This document shows, in pieces, positions 41,811 through 49,529 of a stretch of DNA of 64,000 bases. The position numbers and the translations under genes were made by a program. Source of the DNA: Lentzea guizhouensis (lineage in GTDB: Bacteria > Actinomycetota > Actinomycetes > Mycobacteriales > Pseudonocardiaceae); contig NZ_CP016793.1 in NCBI RefSeq assembly GCF_001701025.1, positions 8,866,001 to 8,930,000 of the forward strand, in the 5' to 3' direction. The notes below the pieces were generated by a model. It saw only the letters and a list, made by a program, of their open reading frames with translations, made no database searches and was not told the DNA's origin. Position 1 is the stretch's first letter. The number at the start of each line of letters is the position of its first letter.

Positions 41811-42980
41811 TCAAAGCTGGAAGACCGCGCGAAGGCAGTCGTCCTCCTTCTTCTTGAACATCTCATAGCCCCGAGGACCCTCGCTCAACGGCATGACGTG
41901 CGTCGCCAGGTGGTTGGTCACGAGCTCACCGGAGGCGATGCGGTCCAGCAGCATCGGGATGTACCGCTGCCCGTGCTGCTGCGCGCCCCGCACGGTCAGA
42001 CCCTTGTTCATCATCGCGCCCAACGGGAACTTGTCGACCAGACCGGTGAAGACGCCGAGCACGAACACCGAGCCGCCCTTGCGGCAGTTGTAGATCGCCT
42101 CCCGCACCGCGATCGGCCGGTCCATCTCCAGCTTCAGCTTGCTCTTCACCTGGTCGTACACGTACTGCGGCCCGGTGGAGTGCGCCTCGCAGCCGACGGC
42201 CTCGATGCACACGTCCGGCCCGCGCCCACCCGTGGCCTCCAGCAGCGCGTCACCGACCGAGGTCTCCGCGTAGTTGATCGTCTCCACCCCGAACGCCAGC
42301 TCCGCCTGCCGCAGCCGGTAGTCGAAGCGGTCGATCACGAGCACCCGCTCGGCCCCCAGCAGCTGGGCCGCACGGGCGGCCATCTGGCCCACCGCACCGC
42401 ACCCCCACACGGCGACGACGTCACCCTGCTTCACACCGCCGAGGTCGGCGCCCATCCAGCCGGTGGGCACCGAGTCCGAGGCGAACAGGGCGCTCATGTC
42501 GTCCACGGCCTCGGGGATCGGGATGGCGGTGTGGTCGGCGAACGGCACCCGCACGTACTCAGCGTGGCTGCCGCGGAAACCGCCCATCGCGTGCGAGTAG
42601 CCGAAGACGCCGCCGGGATCGGAGCCCCACAGGCGCTGGGTGATCGCCGGGTTGGTGTTCGTGTTGTCGCACAACGAGTACAGCTCGTTGCTGCAGTACC
42701 AGCAGCGGCCGCAGGCGATGAACGAGCACACCACCACCCGGTCGCCCGGCCGGTGCCTGGTGACGCCGGGCCCGACCTCGACGACCTCGCCCATGAACTC
42801 GTGGCCGATCACGTCGCCCGCCTGCATGAACGGGATGTGGCCCGTCAGCAGGTGCAGGTCCGAGCCGCACACCGTGCTCAGCCGGACCTTGAGGATCATG
42901 TCCTGGTCGTTCAGCAGCTTCGGGTCGGGCACGTCCTGCACCCGGACGTCGTTGATCCCCTCCCAGCACAACGCCTTCAC
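41811..42980 (-). CDS. Zinc-dependent alcohol dehydrogenase (glutathione-independent formaldehyde dehydrogenase-like)
   Basis: A 389-residue medium-chain dehydrogenase. Catalytic zinc ligands lie in 'TVCGSDLH' and 'GHEFMGEV', the structural zinc in 'CGRCWYCSNELYSLC', and the NAD fold in 'VAVWGCGAVGQMA'. Members of this branch act on alcohols or aldehydes and are often stress-induced. Its start overlaps the end of the upstream small gene (ATGA), so it is translationally coupled. Confidence 0.9.
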   Translation of the reverse strand: MKALCWEGINDVRVQDVPDPKLLNDQDMILKVRLSTVCGSDLHLLTGHIPFMQAGDVIGHEFMGEVVEVGPGVTRHRPGDRVVVCSFIACGRCWYCSNELYSLCDNTNTNPAITQRLWGSDPGGVFGYSHAMGGFRGSHAEYVRVPFADHTAIPIPEAVDDMSALFASDSVPTGWMGADLGGVKQGDVVAVWGCGAVGQMAARAAQLLGAERVLVIDRFDYRLRQAELAFGVETINYAETSVGDALLEATGGRGPDVCIEAVGCEAHSTGPQYVYDQVKSKLKLEMDRPIAVREAIYNCRKGGSVFVLGVFTGLVDKFPLGAMMNKGLTVRGAQQHGQRYIPMLLDRIASGELVTNHLATHVMPLSEGPRGYEMFKKKEDDCLRAVFQL

Positions 42981-43387
42981 AGCCGACCACCGCCGCCGGC
43001 CCGGTTCGTCACCAGCTGCAGCGCCTTGCCCATCGGACCCGGATGCGTCGGCGCGGTGTCGGGCTTGACCACCTCGCCCGTCTCCAGCACCGCCTTCGCC
43101 CGGCGCAACGCGAGCCGGAGCTCGTGGCGTGACACGTCACCGGAGGGCATCACCCTGATCTCGGTGCCCTTGTCCCCCGCCGCCGGCTGGACCCGGATCT
43201 CGACCTGGGCCCGCCACCGCGCCAGCTCGGCCGGCAGCGAGTCCTGGACGTCGGCCGGTGAGCGGTTGACCGTCACGACCAGCCAGCGTTCGTCCGACTG
43301 GCCGTCCGTGGTGCGGCGCCGTCGCCCGGCGACCGCGGCCGCGGTGGCCACACCCGCGGCGAGCAACGCTTTCCCTGCTGTGTTCAT
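42977..43387 (-). CDS. Hypothetical protein coupled to alcohol dehydrogenase
   Basis: A 136-residue protein beginning with a possible membrane-anchoring segment (ALLAAGVATAAAVAG). The remainder, 'RWLVVTVNRSPADVQDSLPAELARW' onward split as 'WLVVTVNRSPADVQDS' and 'QVEIRVQPAAGDKGTEIRV', reads as an alternating beta/helix domain that recalls SRPBCC-type membrane proteins found beside such dehydrogenases. Function unknown. The ATG at 43387 is preceded by a SigB/SigF-type promoter candidate. Confidence 0.75.
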   Translation of the reverse strand: MNTAGKALLAAGVATAAAVAGRRRRTTDGQSDERWLVVTVNRSPADVQDSLPAELARWRAQVEIRVQPAAGDKGTEIRVMPSGDVSRHELRLALRRAKAVLETGEVVKPDTAPTHPGPMGKALQLVTNRAGGGGRL

Positions 43388-43421
43388 GATTCCGACCTCT
43401 CTCGGAGCACGAGCGCCGGGG

Positions 43422-43446
43422 ATACCCGTGGCGGCGCGGAACAACC
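43422..43446 (-). promoter_or_regulatory. SigB/SigF-type promoter (minus strand)
   Basis: Read on the minus strand: GGTTG (43446-43442), 14 nt, GGGTAT (43427-43422). This matches the actinobacterial stress-sigma pattern GTTT-N14-17-GGGTAT and lies 35 bp upstream of the start at 43387. Confidence 0.6.
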
Positions 43447-43470
43447 GGGCACAGCAATGTCCGTGCCGCC

Positions 43471-43495
43471 GGTTTGACCCGACTCGTTCGGGTTA
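43471..43495 (+). promoter_or_regulatory. SigB/SigF-type promoter (plus strand)
   Basis: GGTTT (43471-43475), 14 nt, GGGTTA (43490-43495), 50 bp upstream of the small helical protein gene. CGGGTTACC recurs at 43517-43525. Confidence 0.5.
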
Positions 43496-43545
43496 CCACC
43501 CCGTTACGGGCAAGAACGGGTTACCGACAACCACAGGAGGTAGCG

Positions 43546-43788
43546 ATGGCCACCGGCGAGACCGGCTTCGACGACGTCACCTATGACCTGATCTCCGTGC
43601 AGTACCACGCGCTCAAGGCGGGACACGACTACGGCCAGTACGTCCGTGACGCCGACAACGCGGGCCGTCAGGACATCGCCGACTTCTTCCGCCGCATCAT
43701 GGAAGAGGACTCCGCACGGGCCAAGCAGTGCCACACGTTCATCGCGGAGCTGTCCGGGTCGAGCGAGTCCGGACCCGCCGTCAGCTGA
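43546..43788 (+). CDS. Small helical protein, ferritin-like helices
   Basis: An 80-residue soluble protein with two amphipathic helices ('YDLISVQYHALKAGHDYGQY' and 'DIADFFRRIMEEDSARAKQ') that recall half of a ferritin-like four-helix bundle, with Glu and His residues suitably spaced. I do not know its function. AGGAGG precedes the ATG. It is divergent from the alcohol dehydrogenase pair, across the stress-type promoters. Confidence 0.75.
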   Translation: MATGETGFDDVTYDLISVQYHALKAGHDYGQYVRDADNAGRQDIADFFRRIMEEDSARAKQCHTFIAELSGSSESGPAVS

Positions 43789-43790
43789 GA

Positions 43791-44615
43791 CTAGAGCGCC
43801 ACTCCCCCGGTGAAGATCAGCAGTGCCACGTCGACGACCGCGACCGCGAGCAGCGCGTTGAAGTTCGCCCGCGATCCGGGGCGTCGGCCACGCACCCGGC
43901 CGATCACGAGGACCAGCACCGACAACGGCACCGCCACCAGTCCCGCCGTCGTGACGGGACCGGGCGGGCCGAGCGCGAGGACCACACCGGTGATCACCGC
44001 CAGCGCGGCTGCCACAGCCGCGCTGGCGTCCTTGCCGATGCGGTGGGGCAGCCCGCGGACACCGGTGGCGGCGTCGTCCTCGAGGTCCGGGATGACGTTG
44101 GCGAAGTGCGCCGCGCTGCCGAGCACGGCGGCGGCCGCGACGAGCCACGCCGGTGCCCACTGACCGCCCGGCCCGCCGAGCGTCACGAACACCGGCAGCA
44201 ACCCGAAGGACACCGCATAGGGCACGACGGAGAACGCCGTGGCCTTGAGCCCGAAGTCGTAGGCCCAGGCCGAGCACAACATCACGACGTGCACCAGCGT
44301 GGCGTCCACACCGGACAGCAACGACAACAGGACCGCCGCCAGCGCGGCGGCGATCGTGGCGACGGCGACCAGTTTCCGCGACACGGCACCGGAGGCGACC
44401 GGCTTGTCGGGGCGGCCGACGTGCGCGTCCCGGTCCGCGTCGAGCAGGTCGTTGAGCCAGCCCACGGACAGCTGGCCGGCCAGCACGGCCGCCGCCACGG
44501 CGACCAGGCCACCGGGCGACCGGCCGGTGGTGACGGCGAGCGCGGTGGTGACGACGGTGACGGCGAGGGCGGGCAACGGATGACAGGATCGCGCGAGAGC
44601 GACGAGGCGGCCCAT
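43791..44615 (-). CDS. UbiA-family prenyltransferase
   Basis: A 274-residue integral membrane protein. The first prenyl-diphosphate motif is 'NDLLDADRDAHVGRPDKPV' and the second 'IPDLEDDAATGVRGLPHRIG'. Eight or nine hydrophobic helices follow. It should attach an isoprenoid chain to an aromatic or phenolic acceptor in the membrane. Its 5' end overlaps the divergently transcribed methyltransferase gene by about 36 bp. Adjacent type III PKS and methyltransferase genes suggest the acceptor is a polyketide phenol. Confidence 0.88.
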   Translation of the reverse strand: MGRLVALARSCHPLPALAVTVVTTALAVTTGRSPGGLVAVAAAVLAGQLSVGWLNDLLDADRDAHVGRPDKPVASGAVSRKLVAVATIAAALAAVLLSLLSGVDATLVHVVMLCSAWAYDFGLKATAFSVVPYAVSFGLLPVFVTLGGPGGQWAPAWLVAAAAVLGSAAHFANVIPDLEDDAATGVRGLPHRIGKDASAAVAAALAVITGVVLALGPPGPVTTAGLVAVPLSVLVLVIGRVRGRRPGSRANFNALLAVAVVDVALLIFTGGVAL

Positions 44616-45335
44616 GGATCTCCAGTCTGCCAGCTGGCGGGCCGTGCGCATGATGATCTTGAACCGAACGACCCCGAGCTCTACGAACGGTTGGCCGACC
44701 AGTGGTGGCGGCCGGACGGCCCGTTCGTCATGTTGCACTGGCTGGCCGCCGCACGCGCCCGGTTGGTCCCGCAGGCCCGGCCCGGCGCGGTGCTCGTCGA
44801 CCTCGGTTGCGGTGCGGGCCTGCTCGCACCGCACGTGCGCGGTTACCGGCACATCGGCGTCGACCTCTCGGAGACCAGCCTGCGTCTGGCACGCGGCATC
44901 GACCCGGTCTGCGCCGACGTGCTCGACGTGCCGTTGGCCGACGGGTGTGCGGACGTGGTCGTCGCCGGCGAGATCCTCGAACACGTCCACGACCTCCCCC
45001 GCGCGGTCGCGGAGGCCTGCCGGTTGCTGAAGCCGGGTGGCCTGCTCGTGCTCGACACACTCGCCGACACCGCCCTGTGCCGGCTGGTGGCCGTCGGGAT
45101 CGCGGAACGCGTCGGCCTGGCGCCCCGCGGCGTGCACGACCCCGCGCTGCTGGTCGACCGCAGGGCCCTGGTCCGCGAATGTGCCGGCCACGGTGTGCGC
45201 CTGGAACTGCGGGGTATCCGCCCGGCAGTGTTCGACCTGCTCGCGTGGTCGGTGCGGCGCAGGCCTTCCGTCCGCATGGTGCCGACCGCGACCACGGCCG
45301 TGCTCTTCCAGGGCACCGGCCGCAAGATTGGATGA
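44580..45335 (+). CDS. UbiG-like SAM-dependent methyltransferase
   Basis: A 251-residue class I methyltransferase. The N-terminal segment 'YERLADQWWRPDGPFVMLHW' resembles the 'eWWdp.G....LH..NP' opening of UbiG-type O-methyltransferases. The SAM site is 'VLVDLGCGAGLLAPHV', with 'DVVVAGEILEHVHDLPRAV' after it. It probably O-methylates a hydroxylated aromatic. The ATG at 44580 is the only plausible start, although it overlaps the divergent UbiA gene and its ribosome site is weak. Confidence 0.85.
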   Translation: MTGSRESDEAAHGSPVCQLAGRAHDDLEPNDPELYERLADQWWRPDGPFVMLHWLAAARARLVPQARPGAVLVDLGCGAGLLAPHVRGYRHIGVDLSETSLRLARGIDPVCADVLDVPLADGCADVVVAGEILEHVHDLPRAVAEACRLLKPGGLLVLDTLADTALCRLVAVGIAERVGLAPRGVHDPALLVDRRALVRECAGHGVRLELRGIRPAVFDLLAWSVRRRPSVRMVPTATTAVLFQGTGRKIG

Positions 45336-45338
45336 GAC

Positions 45339-46487
45339 TTGGACCTGCACGCCCTGCACTCCCTGACCGAACGCATGGCCGGCCGGGCGGCGCGCTATGA
45401 CGCGTCCGGCGACTTCCCCGAGGAGGACTTCGCCGACCTGCGCGCGGCGGGGCTGCTCGGGTTGATGGCGCCCGAACAGCTCGGTGGCGCCGGTGCGTCG
45501 TTCGCCGACTACACCGACGTGGCGATCCAGCTCGGCAGCGGTGCGGGTGCGACCGCGCTGATCTTCAACATGCACGCGTCGGTCACCGGCGCGCTCGCGC
45601 ACACGCCGGACGAGCTGGTCCGGCAGTTCGGCGGTGCCGAGGGCTTCTTCGCCTTCCGCGACCGCGTTCTGAAGGGTGCGGCGGAGGGTGCGTTGTACGC
45701 GGTGGCGATGAGCGAGCGGGGCATCGGTTCCCGGCTCTCCAAGGTGAAGACCTCGTACGAACGGACGGGCTCCGGCTTCCACATCAGTGGCGCCAAGACG
45801 TTCGTCTCCGGCGCGGGTCACGCCGACGCGTACCTCGTCGCCGCCCGCGACAAGCACTCGGACGAACCGAAGATCTCCTACTTCCTCGTGCCCGCGGGTC
45901 CCGGCGTGGAGGTGCAGAGGACCTGGGACTCGCTCGGCATGCGCGCCACGACCAGCCACGACCTGCACCTGGAGGCCGACGTCAGCGAGGACGCACTCGT
46001 GGGCGGCATCGAAGGCGCCGCGTTGCTGCTGGCACAGGTGATGCCGCAGTGGCTGGTCGCGTCCTACGCGGCGGTGTACGTCGGCGTCGCCCAGGCCGTG
46101 CTCCGCCACGGGGTCGAGCACCTCCGCGAGCGCGGCCTGCACACCCTCCCGATGGTCCGCGCCCGCCTCGGCCGTGCCGACGTGCAGGTGGCCGCCGCCG
46201 AGCTGGTCGTCAGGGAGGCCGCCAGGCGGGTGACCGACGACCCCGGCAGCCCTGAGACGAACCGCTGGGTGTGGCGGGCGAAGCTGGTCGCCGGCGACAC
46301 GGCGGCCGAGGTCGCGTTCTCCGTGCTGGAGGCCGCGGGTGCCTCGGCCACCCGGCGCGGTCATCCGCTGGAACGGCTCTACCGCGACGCGCGGTGCGGC
46401 GCGCTGCAACCGGCCACGTCCGACGTGTGCGCGGACTGGCTCGGCGCCAGCGCGCTGGGCGACAACCCGGACGAGGCTCGCTGGTGA
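45339..46487 (+). CDS. Acyl-CoA dehydrogenase-family flavoprotein
   Basis: A 382-residue FAD enzyme starting at TTG, 3 bp after the methyltransferase stop. N-terminal helical domain ('FADLRAAGLLGLMAPEQLGG'), FAD-contacting middle domain ('YAVAMSERGIGSRLSKVKT', 'GFHISGAKTFVSGAGHADA') and C-terminal helices ('VGVAQAVLRHGVEHLRE'). In type III PKS clusters such enzymes may desaturate the acyl starter or act as oxidases/hydroxylases on the product. The next gene overlaps its stop (GTGA). Confidence 0.87.
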   Translation: MDLHALHSLTERMAGRAARYDASGDFPEEDFADLRAAGLLGLMAPEQLGGAGASFADYTDVAIQLGSGAGATALIFNMHASVTGALAHTPDELVRQFGGAEGFFAFRDRVLKGAAEGALYAVAMSERGIGSRLSKVKTSYERTGSGFHISGAKTFVSGAGHADAYLVAARDKHSDEPKISYFLVPAGPGVEVQRTWDSLGMRATTSHDLHLEADVSEDALVGGIEGAALLLAQVMPQWLVASYAAVYVGVAQAVLRHGVEHLRERGLHTLPMVRARLGRADVQVAAAELVVREAARRVTDDPGSPETNRWVWRAKLVAGDTAAEVAFSVLEAAGASATRRGHPLERLYRDARCGALQPATSDVCADWLGASALGDNPDEARW

Positions 46488-47521
46488 CCGCGCACATCGC
46501 CGCGATCAGCACCGCCCTTCCTCCTCCGATCGAGCAGAGCACGATGTGGGACCGGCACTTCGGCCCGCTGCTGCGGGACAGCCGAGCCGCCGAGCGGATC
46601 TTCGCCGCGGCGGGCGTGCGGCGCCGGCACGCCGTCGTCAGCCCGCTGGAGCTCGACGTGTCGGAGTGCACGACCGGTGAACGGATGCGCCTCTACAACG
46701 AGTTCGCGCGCCCGTTGGGGCACAGGGCCGTCACCGCCGCCCTTACGTCGGCAGGCTTGGAACCCACCGACGTCGGCCAGCTCACTGTGGTGTCGTGCAC
46801 CGGTTACACCGCACCGGGACTCGACGTGCAGCTGGCAGCCTCGCTGGAACTGGCTGAGGACGCGCAACGACTGATGGTCGGGCACATGGGCTGCTACGCC
46901 GCGTTACCCGCGATGGCCACCGTGGCCGACTACGTCAACGTCCACCAACGCCCAGCGGTGTTGCTGTGCCTGGAGTTGACCTCGTTGCACGTCCAGCCGT
47001 CCACAATGGATGTGGGACAGATCGTGTCGCACGCCTTGTTCGGAGACGCCGCGACCGCGATCGTCGTGCGACCGGAGCGGAGCAGGTTGGAGATCGTCGC
47101 CACGAGCGCGGTCACCGATCCGGCCACGGCGGACCACATGACGTGGAGGGTCACCGACCACGGCTTCCGGATGACGTTGTCCCCACAGGTGCCCGAGGTG
47201 CTGGGCAAGCACGTGCGGCAGGCCGTCGAACGCCTGCTCACCGACCACGGCCTCACCGTTCCCGACGTGCGCGGCTGGGCCGTGCACCCCGGCGGACCGC
47301 GCATCCTCGACACCGTCGAGCGCGAGCTCGGCCTGCCGGCCGAGGCGCTGGCAGCCTCGCGGCACGTGTTGCGGGAGAACGGCAACTGTTCCTCGGCCAC
47401 CGTCCTGATGGTCCTGGACGAGCTCCTGGCCAGTGCGGCGCCGCAACCGGGTGACCCGGTGGTGGCGATGGCGTTCGGTCCGGGGCTGACCTTGTACACC
47501 ACCCTCTTGACCGTGAGGTGA
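46484..47521 (+). CDS. Type III polyketide synthase
   Basis: A 345-residue chalcone/stilbene-synthase-family enzyme. The catalytic triad is visible: Cys in 'LMVGHMGCYAALPAM', His in 'GWAVHPGGPRILD' and Asn in 'RENGNCSSATVLMV'. It condenses an acyl-CoA starter with malonyl-CoA to an alkylresorcinol, pyrone or naphthol; the starter cannot be told. The GTG at 46484 overlaps the acyl-CoA dehydrogenase stop, and its own stop overlaps the following SDR start. The five-gene neighbourhood implies a prenylated, methylated phenolic lipid or quinone. Confidence 0.9.
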   Translation: MTAHIAAISTALPPPIEQSTMWDRHFGPLLRDSRAAERIFAAAGVRRRHAVVSPLELDVSECTTGERMRLYNEFARPLGHRAVTAALTSAGLEPTDVGQLTVVSCTGYTAPGLDVQLAASLELAEDAQRLMVGHMGCYAALPAMATVADYVNVHQRPAVLLCLELTSLHVQPSTMDVGQIVSHALFGDAATAIVVRPERSRLEIVATSAVTDPATADHMTWRVTDHGFRMTLSPQVPEVLGKHVRQAVERLLTDHGLTVPDVRGWAVHPGGPRILDTVERELGLPAEALAASRHVLRENGNCSSATVLMVLDELLASAAPQPGDPVVAMAFGPGLTLYTTLLTVR

Positions 47522-48354
47522 GCATGCGTTCCGTGGCAGGCAAGGTTGTCCTCGTCACCGGAGGATCGGCCGGCATCGGCCGGCTCACCGCCCGGCGGCT
47601 CGCCCGCGCCGGGGCGCACGTCGTGATCTGCGGCCGGGACCAGGACCGGCTCGACGCCGCTCTCGCCGAGATGCCCGACGCGGTGGGCATCCGGTGCGAC
47701 GTCACCGATCCGGCCGATCGCGAGCTGCTCGTCCGCGCCGTCGTCGAACGCTTCGGCCGCATCGACGCGCTGGTGAACAACGCCGGACAGGGCCGCGTGG
47801 CCAAGCTCGCCGAGCTCAGTGCCGAGCAGGCGCGCAGCCTCGTGGACGTCAACTTCACCGCAGTCGTGGAGCTGACCCGGCTGGTGCTGCCGTTGTTCGG
47901 CTCCCGCGGCGGCCAGGTGGTCATGATGTCGTCGATCGGCGCGTGGGTGCCGGTGCCGCCGTTGTCGCTCTACTCGGCGACCAAGGCCGGTGTGCTCGGT
48001 CTGGCGGTCGGCCTGCGCCGGGAGGTGCCGCGCGGGGTGAAGGTCCACGCGGTCTGCCCCGGCCCGATCCGCACCGAGTGGCTCTCGCGCGACTTGAACG
48101 GCAGGCCCACCGAGCAGGCGGCACCGCACAGGCTGTCCGCGGGATCGGACCCCGAGCACGTCGCCCGCGCGGTCGAGAGGTGCCTGACCGCGCGGACGTC
48201 CCGCACCGTGGCCGCGCCGCGCTGGTGGGAGATCGCCCGGCTCGGCTCGTTCGCTCCGGTCAGCCGGGTGCTCGACGTGGTGGTCGCACCCGCGTCAACC
48301 GCGATCGTCCGGCTGGCCAGGCGGTACGGCAGGCACCTGGGCTCATCGTCCTGA
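47518..48354 (+). CDS. Short-chain dehydrogenase (SDR)
   Basis: A 278-residue oxidoreductase. Cofactor motif 'VLVTGGSAGIGRLTARRL', 'LVNNAGQGRV', catalytic Ser in 'VMMSSIGAW' and Tyr/Lys in 'LYSATKAGV'. The C-terminal 45 residues ('LDVVVAPASTAIVRLARRYG') are extended and amphipathic, suggesting membrane association, fitting a lipophilic substrate. GTG at 47518 overlaps the PKS stop; an ATG at 47524 is an alternative. Last gene of the PKS operon, followed by a duplicated terminator. Confidence 0.87.
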   Translation: MSMRSVAGKVVLVTGGSAGIGRLTARRLARAGAHVVICGRDQDRLDAALAEMPDAVGIRCDVTDPADRELLVRAVVERFGRIDALVNNAGQGRVAKLAELSAEQARSLVDVNFTAVVELTRLVLPLFGSRGGQVVMMSSIGAWVPVPPLSLYSATKAGVLGLAVGLRREVPRGVKVHAVCPGPIRTEWLSRDLNGRPTEQAAPHRLSAGSDPEHVARAVERCLTARTSRTVAAPRWWEIARLGSFAPVSRVLDVVVAPASTAIVRLARRYGRHLGSSS

Positions 48355-48407
48355 CGCGCCCACCCTGACGCGCCCACCCTGCCGCGGCTCACCGGCCTTG
48401 ACGAAGA

Positions 48408-48512
48408 GGGCAGGCGCCCCGGCTCACGATCCCGACGCGCCTGCCCGACCGCAGCTCACTGCGCTGACGAAGCGGGCGGGCGCCCCGGCTCACCATCCCG
48501 GCGCGCCCGCCC
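48408..48512. terminator. Tandemly duplicated bidirectional terminator
   Basis: Two hairpins in a 66-bp tandem repeat: GGGCAGGCGC/GCGCCTGCCC (48408-48417, 48437-48446) and GGGCGGGCGC/GCGCCCGCCC (48474-48483, 48503-48512). The two copies differ by one base on each arm, A to G and T to C, so pairing is kept. They lie between the PKS operon (plus) and the DUF2231 gene (minus), ending both. Upstream, CCTGACGCGCCCAC is also duplicated across the SDR stop. Confidence 0.8.
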
Positions 48513-48521
48513 GGCCAAGCC

Positions 48522-49019
48522 TCACCGCCGAGACGACACGGACTCCCCGCTCAACGAGCTCGGCGCGTCCACGTGGGCCCCTTCCTCCACGCTGACACCG
48601 AGCCGCTCCACCAGCTCACCACCCAGCCAGCCGCCCAAACCGGCGGCGAGCAACCCGACCCAGCCCGCGATCACCGCGGGCCACGTCGGCAGCCAGTCCT
48701 GCTCGCCCAGGCGCAGCAGCCAGCTCACCGCGAACACCGCGAGCACGGCGGCGTTCACCAGCCCGTGCAGCAACCCGACGCGGCGGGCGCGTGTGCCCCG
48801 CGGGACGACGAGGAACCAGTCCAGCCAGCCCGTCGCGGAGGTGACCACGCCCATCAGCACGCCGGCGGCGATGAGGTGGGCCGCGGTGAAGGCGAAGCTC
48901 ACCCGGTCGGTGACCAGGTGGAGCACGTCGAAGCCCACCGCCGTGGTCAGCAGACCCAGTGGGAACACGATGAGGATCGGGTGGACGGCATGGCCCGCGG
49001 CACGGACACGACTGCGCAT
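48522..49019 (-). CDS. DUF2231-family membrane protein
   Basis: A 165-residue protein with four predicted helices ('HPILIVFPLGLLTTAVGFDVL', here within a longer stretch; 'FAFTAAHLIAAGVLMGVV'; 'LLHGLVNAAVLAVFAVSW'; 'AVIAGWVGLLAAGLGGWL'). The N-terminal 'GHAVHPILIVFPLGL' is the family hallmark. C-terminal tail is acidic. Function unknown; some members bind heme or act in redox. Neighbouring DUF2243 and manganese catalase genes suggest an envelope or oxidative-stress role. Confidence 0.85.
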   Translation of the reverse strand: MRSRVRAAGHAVHPILIVFPLGLLTTAVGFDVLHLVTDRVSFAFTAAHLIAAGVLMGVVTSATGWLDWFLVVPRGTRARRVGLLHGLVNAAVLAVFAVSWLLRLGEQDWLPTWPAVIAGWVGLLAAGLGGWLGGELVERLGVSVEEGAHVDAPSSLSGESVSSRR

Positions 49020-49088
49020 GGGGTGTTCCTCTCCGGAGAACGGCTGCCACCGGCGTACCCAGCACCGGCGCGGATATCCGTCACGCCG

Positions 49089-49529
49089 TCAACTGCTTCG
49101 AGCGGCCGTCAACCGCTTCGAGCGGCTCACGAGCACGCCGGCCACGACCAGCACCGCCCCGGTCACCAGGAAGGCGATGTCGTAGACCAGCTGGTCAGGT
49201 CCGTGCCGGACGTGGTGCACGCCCAGGACGTGGTGGTCGACCAGGCCCTCGACCAGGTTGAACACCCCCCAGCCGGTCAGGATCCCGCCCCCGAGCACGG
49301 CGTTCGGCATCGGCGGCCGCCGGTTCAGCATCGCCACGCCGGCGAGCACCAGCAGCAGGCAGAGCAGGTGGAACACCCCGTCGCCGACCATCATCAGGTG
49401 CACCTCGGTCAGCGGGTACCAGCCGGACAGCATGTGGTGCCAGCCGAGCAGCTGATGGATCACGATGCCGTCGATGAAGCCGCCGATGCCCAGTCCCAGC
49501 ACGAGTGCCGCGCGGTCCACCGGCCTCAT
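49089..49529 (-). CDS. DUF2243-family membrane protein
   Basis: A 146-residue protein with four predicted helices. The conserved His-rich segments 'GGFIDGIVIHQLLGWHHML', 'TEVHLMMVGDGVFHLLCL' and 'EGLVDHHVLGVHHVRHG' characterise the family and suggest metal binding in the membrane. Its ATG overlaps the stop of the Nramp gene (ATGA), so it is coupled to metal import; a metal-handling accessory role is an inference. Confidence 0.85.
   Translation of the reverse strand: MRPVDRAALVLGLGIGGFIDGIVIHQLLGWHHMLSGWYPLTEVHLMMVGDGVFHLLCLLLVLAGVAMLNRRPPMPNAVLGGGILTGWGVFNLVEGLVDHHVLGVHHVRHGPDQLVYDIAFLVTGAVLVVAGVLVSRSKRLTAARSS

Noticed and set aside
43360..43375. AACGCTTTCCC as a third LacI-type operator
   Set aside because: It lies within the coding sequence of the small gene at 42977-43387 and lacks the left half-site.
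43728..44579. Plus-strand extension of the methyltransferase frame
   Set aside because: It is antisense to the UbiA gene and has no methyltransferase sequence before the ATG at 44580.
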